Of a stretch of DNA of 64,000 nt, positions 61,201-64,000 are shown in pieces (the first letter of the stretch is position 1; each line of letters begins with the position of its first letter). The stretch comes from Eopsaltria australis (taxonomy: Eukaryota; Chordata; Aves; Passeriformes; Petroicidae). The DNA is taken from contig JAVTVJ010000996.1 in assembly GCA_034509425.1 (NCBI GenBank), positions 248,001-312,000 on the forward strand, read 5' to 3'. Made by a program: the position numbers and the translations under genes. The notes below the pieces were generated by a model. The model was not told the origin of the DNA, searched no databases, and saw only the letters and a list, made by a program, of their open reading frames with translations.

Positions 61201-63509
61201 AGCTGGGCATTGCCCAGACAGGGTTTATTCTCCTCTAGAGAGATGACTGTAGGTACATTCAGATATTTATATACCATTCAAACAGAGAATTTGTTCACTC
61301 TTTATTACTGAGGGATAAAAGTTGACTGAGATCACAGCTCCAGACTTTGACCCAATCAGCCCAGCACAGAGGATGTTTCAGAGAAATCCATGACATGCAG
61401 GAAAATAAACTCCAAACTGCTATAGCTGCTGCTAATAAAGCTGCAGCTCAACTCCATTTTTACTGAGGGTAATGTATAAATTTGTAACTGATTCCAGCCC
61501 CTTTCAATGTGGCCATTGTAGGTAAAGGCTCGATTCAGCAGGGTTAGGGAAAGGAAAACCAGGATCTGCTGCTTATTTTGTGCCCTTCATTAGCATCTCA
61601 AAGAGAAATAAAGCAAAATGAGCAGCTTTGGCAAAATAAAATGTTTGAAAGCATGTTTTTGTTTTTCCCATTTCTTCAGATTGATGGGGATCTGCCAGAG
61701 CATTGTACTATAACTACTTGCACATGGCCTCTATTAACAAACTGCTAATAATTTTAACTTTCTCAGCAATACTATCACATGTTTAAATTGCTTTGGAGGC
61801 TCTCCAGCCGATTTGAATGGTATCTGATCTTAAGCAACTTTTCTCAGCCTTTTTCGAAGGGTTGGTATTGCACCAATGTACAAATTTGCAAACATTGTGG
61901 CAGCTGTTTGGACATTTACAAAGAAGGAAAGGATACATTCAACCAGCACATATTTCTAATTTGTGGTCTTCATCAGATCAGCATCAAAAAATGTTAGTAC
62001 AAAAATTAAAATAAATCAAAATCAATTATCTCCTTTATGGTTATTCATCATTCTTGAGAAGTTACATCCTCACTCACCACTTACAAGGTCTGGGACCTAC
62101 TTTCTAAATGTCAAGGCCATTTCTCTATAATTTTCCTCTCAGCACTGCAGCTTTTCCTCTGGTGGTGGTTTTCAGCAAAATTTCAAAATTACAAAAATAA
62201 GAACAGCTGGTTTGGACCCTATTCTCTCTTTCCTCTTTACAGACAACAGAAGAAGTTTGACTTACAGAAAATTTTCTCTATCTTTATATATCTGGTAGGA
62301 AATCTTTGTTACCATAATTGTCTCAAGACAGTAGACCAATGTAGGGTAATGAAAGAAATAATTTAAGATCCTGCTGCTAGCAGACAAAACTCAATTCCCC
62401 AGTACAGGCAGGTAGCTAAAAACCTGATAAATTACTGCTGTATCATATATCTTTCTTAGAATTGGAAGAGAAAGGACCAAAACCAGCAATAAGAAGGCTG
62501 TTGTGATGCATGAATTGGAAAGAAAAATAACTACATTAGAAATGTTCCAGACCCCATTCAGTAGTGGAAATTAATGGAACATTGTCAATTAGCCTGAAAC
62601 ACTTAGCTTAATGTATTTGGAATTTGCATGATGGATGGTTTATGTAACTCCATTACAAAACTCAGCACAAGAAAATTGGCTTCTTCAACTTCTGAAACTG
62701 TGCTCCTCACAAAGTGAAACAAAAAAAAAATCCATATGTACACATACAGTTTAAGAAGAACATCTTGTGACCCAAATACAAACATCTCAACTGAGGGTTG
62801 TTTTGATTTGTTTTTTTTTTTTTTTAATTTGGGATACAGGGAACTTTCAAGAAATCCCTAATCATTGTAGCATCTTTGGACTAATTTAATATCAGTGTAT
62901 TCCCCAATGCAAGTTCAGCCATCTGTCAAACTCCTTATGGAGCAAGAAGTAAAATGCATAACACAAAATACAATAAAAGTAAAAACTATTAATCAACAGG
63001 CAAAACCTCCCTCAGGTTGCTCATTAAGAACCCACACACTGGTACAGGTATAGAGCTGTAACTGCATGTCTTGTCTCTACTTTTTCAGGATTTACTTTAG
63101 CAAAAGATGGGATTAAACCAAATTTACATTCATACATTTACTGCTGCTTTCTGTTGAAAAAAAAAATAACCTTCTTCTCTGACCTGAACTTTATGTGAGG
63201 CCCTGACAAAACCTTTGTCAAATCAAACTTTTTATTGAACATTCAGCATTTGTCACCAGCATAGCTCCTCCCTTTTTCATCAACTCTGTGTTAAGGGTAA
63301 AATGAATTCCCTGCAGTTTCTTGAGCTTAGACGTCCCCCACAAAAGTGATCAGTGACCTGGAAAATATTAGAAAACCTAGAGAGAGCTGCAGATGGTACT
63401 TCTGTGGCAGTCCAAAATGTTTAAAATCACCCTCTTCCCAGAGCCAAACCCAAACAAAAATAAATAAAGCACCAAATGCCATTGCGTATATTGGAACTGC
63501 ACACTCAGT
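52281..63509. other. Intergenic region, no gene seen
   Basis: About 11 kb of AT-rich unique sequence. An AAAT-type tract lies near 53117-53142 and a small tandem array at 58354-58391. No coding exon, RNA gene or further CR1 copy was recognised. Confidence 0.6.
58354..58391. repeat. Three-copy minisatellite-like array, unit 12-13 bp
   Basis: ATCAGTATACCAG, ATCAGTGTACCA and ATCAGTATAACAG follow one another, each differing by one or two positions. Confidence 0.85.
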
Positions 63510-63965
63510 TTGTCACCTTTATTCATAAAATTGAATCATAATCAGGTTGCACAGAGCAAGACACCTCCACCCCGTCAGGTTCCATCTGTTCCCTCAGAGA
63601 AGAAGTTGGAGCTAGGGGGGTATGGATTTTCCAGGAGATTTGTTAGCACTGCCTTCTCCCTGCTCTTCCCACGACCAGGATATTCCTGCAGTGGGTGCAG
63701 AACCTTCCCTGAAACTTCCTCAGAGTGCAGAGACCACAGCACAGAGAGGCCAGACGAGGAGGGACTGGGAGTGTGTGGGATGAGCTGCCAAGGGAAAAGG
63801 GGAGACTGGGAGGGTTTCAGGTGGAGAGAGGACAGAGAGGTCCAAGGAAGAGGCAGATGGGCACACCTTGGCAAGGACTCTGCAGGGGTGTGGGAGGAGG
63901 AGCTGGAGGAAAGGAGGCAAACACTGACACTGAAGTCTAGCCGGCTTCAAATTCAAACAGACTAA
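63510..63965 (+). other. Open reading frame of 151 codons, function unknown, doubtful
   Basis: An ATG at 63510 opens 151 codons ending at the TAA that starts the AT-rich sequence at 63963. The right half (from about 63720) is purine-rich and GC-richer than its surroundings, giving a charged Glu/Arg/Gly-rich peptide; the opposite strand is also open there. No domain, signal peptide or family is recognisable. The low stop density is explained by base composition, so I regard it as probably not a gene, though the window edge prevents seeing any continuation. Confidence 0.12.
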
Positions 63966-64000
63966 ATAATCTTTTATTATTTTTATTTTGTTGTCTATAT

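Noticed and set aside
1..64000. CRISPR arrays, operons, tRNA or rRNA genes
   Set aside because: None was seen. Repeats are simple or CR1-derived, no tRNA B-box was recognised, and the gene structure is that of a vertebrate.

Overview
The window is vertebrate nuclear DNA, almost certainly from a bird. The genes are intron-split, there is no operon structure, and every interspersed repeat I can recognise is of the avian CR1 (chicken repeat 1) LINE type. The only protein-coding gene I can support is the 3' half of SPON1 (F-spondin) on the + strand. It is recognised from near-identity, by memory, to vertebrate F-spondin at the end of the Spondin domain, from six thrombospondin type 1 repeats (TSR), and from the conserved C-terminal ACNVHPC.

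Layout. Positions 1-11472 are SPON1 intron with two long polypurine/polypyrimidine microsatellites and a compound ATT/ATC microsatellite. Positions 11473-18662 hold nine coding exons with GT/AG boundaries and compatible phases, giving 510 residues plus a TAA stop. About 297 N-terminal residues (signal peptide, reeler domain, first part of the Spondin domain) must lie upstream of the window. Exons 4-8 of this series each carry one TSR, are all phase 1-1 and are all multiples of three. The intron between the TSR2 and TSR3 exons is filled almost entirely by a dead CR1 LINE that ends at the probable branch point. Positions 18663 to about 22240 are the likely long 3' UTR, with several AATAAA signals.

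Positions from about 22240 to 64000 appear intergenic: AT-rich, with scattered CR1 fragments and simple repeats, and no convincing coding exon. The convergent RRAS2 gene that follows SPON1 in mammals was looked for by its conserved G-domain and C-terminal motifs and not seen. Three places here deserve a look. One is a CpG-dense block at 49740-50330 with a splice donor on the + strand. Another is a strong acceptor/ORF/donor arrangement on the - strand at 39990-40342. The third is a set of - strand donor-like sites near 23.9 and 25.1 kb. These could belong to unannotated noncoding transcripts.

F-spondin is a secreted extracellular-matrix protein of the developing nervous system, and all nine exons build one product. 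I found no gene system beyond it. Most open reading frames elsewhere look like chance.
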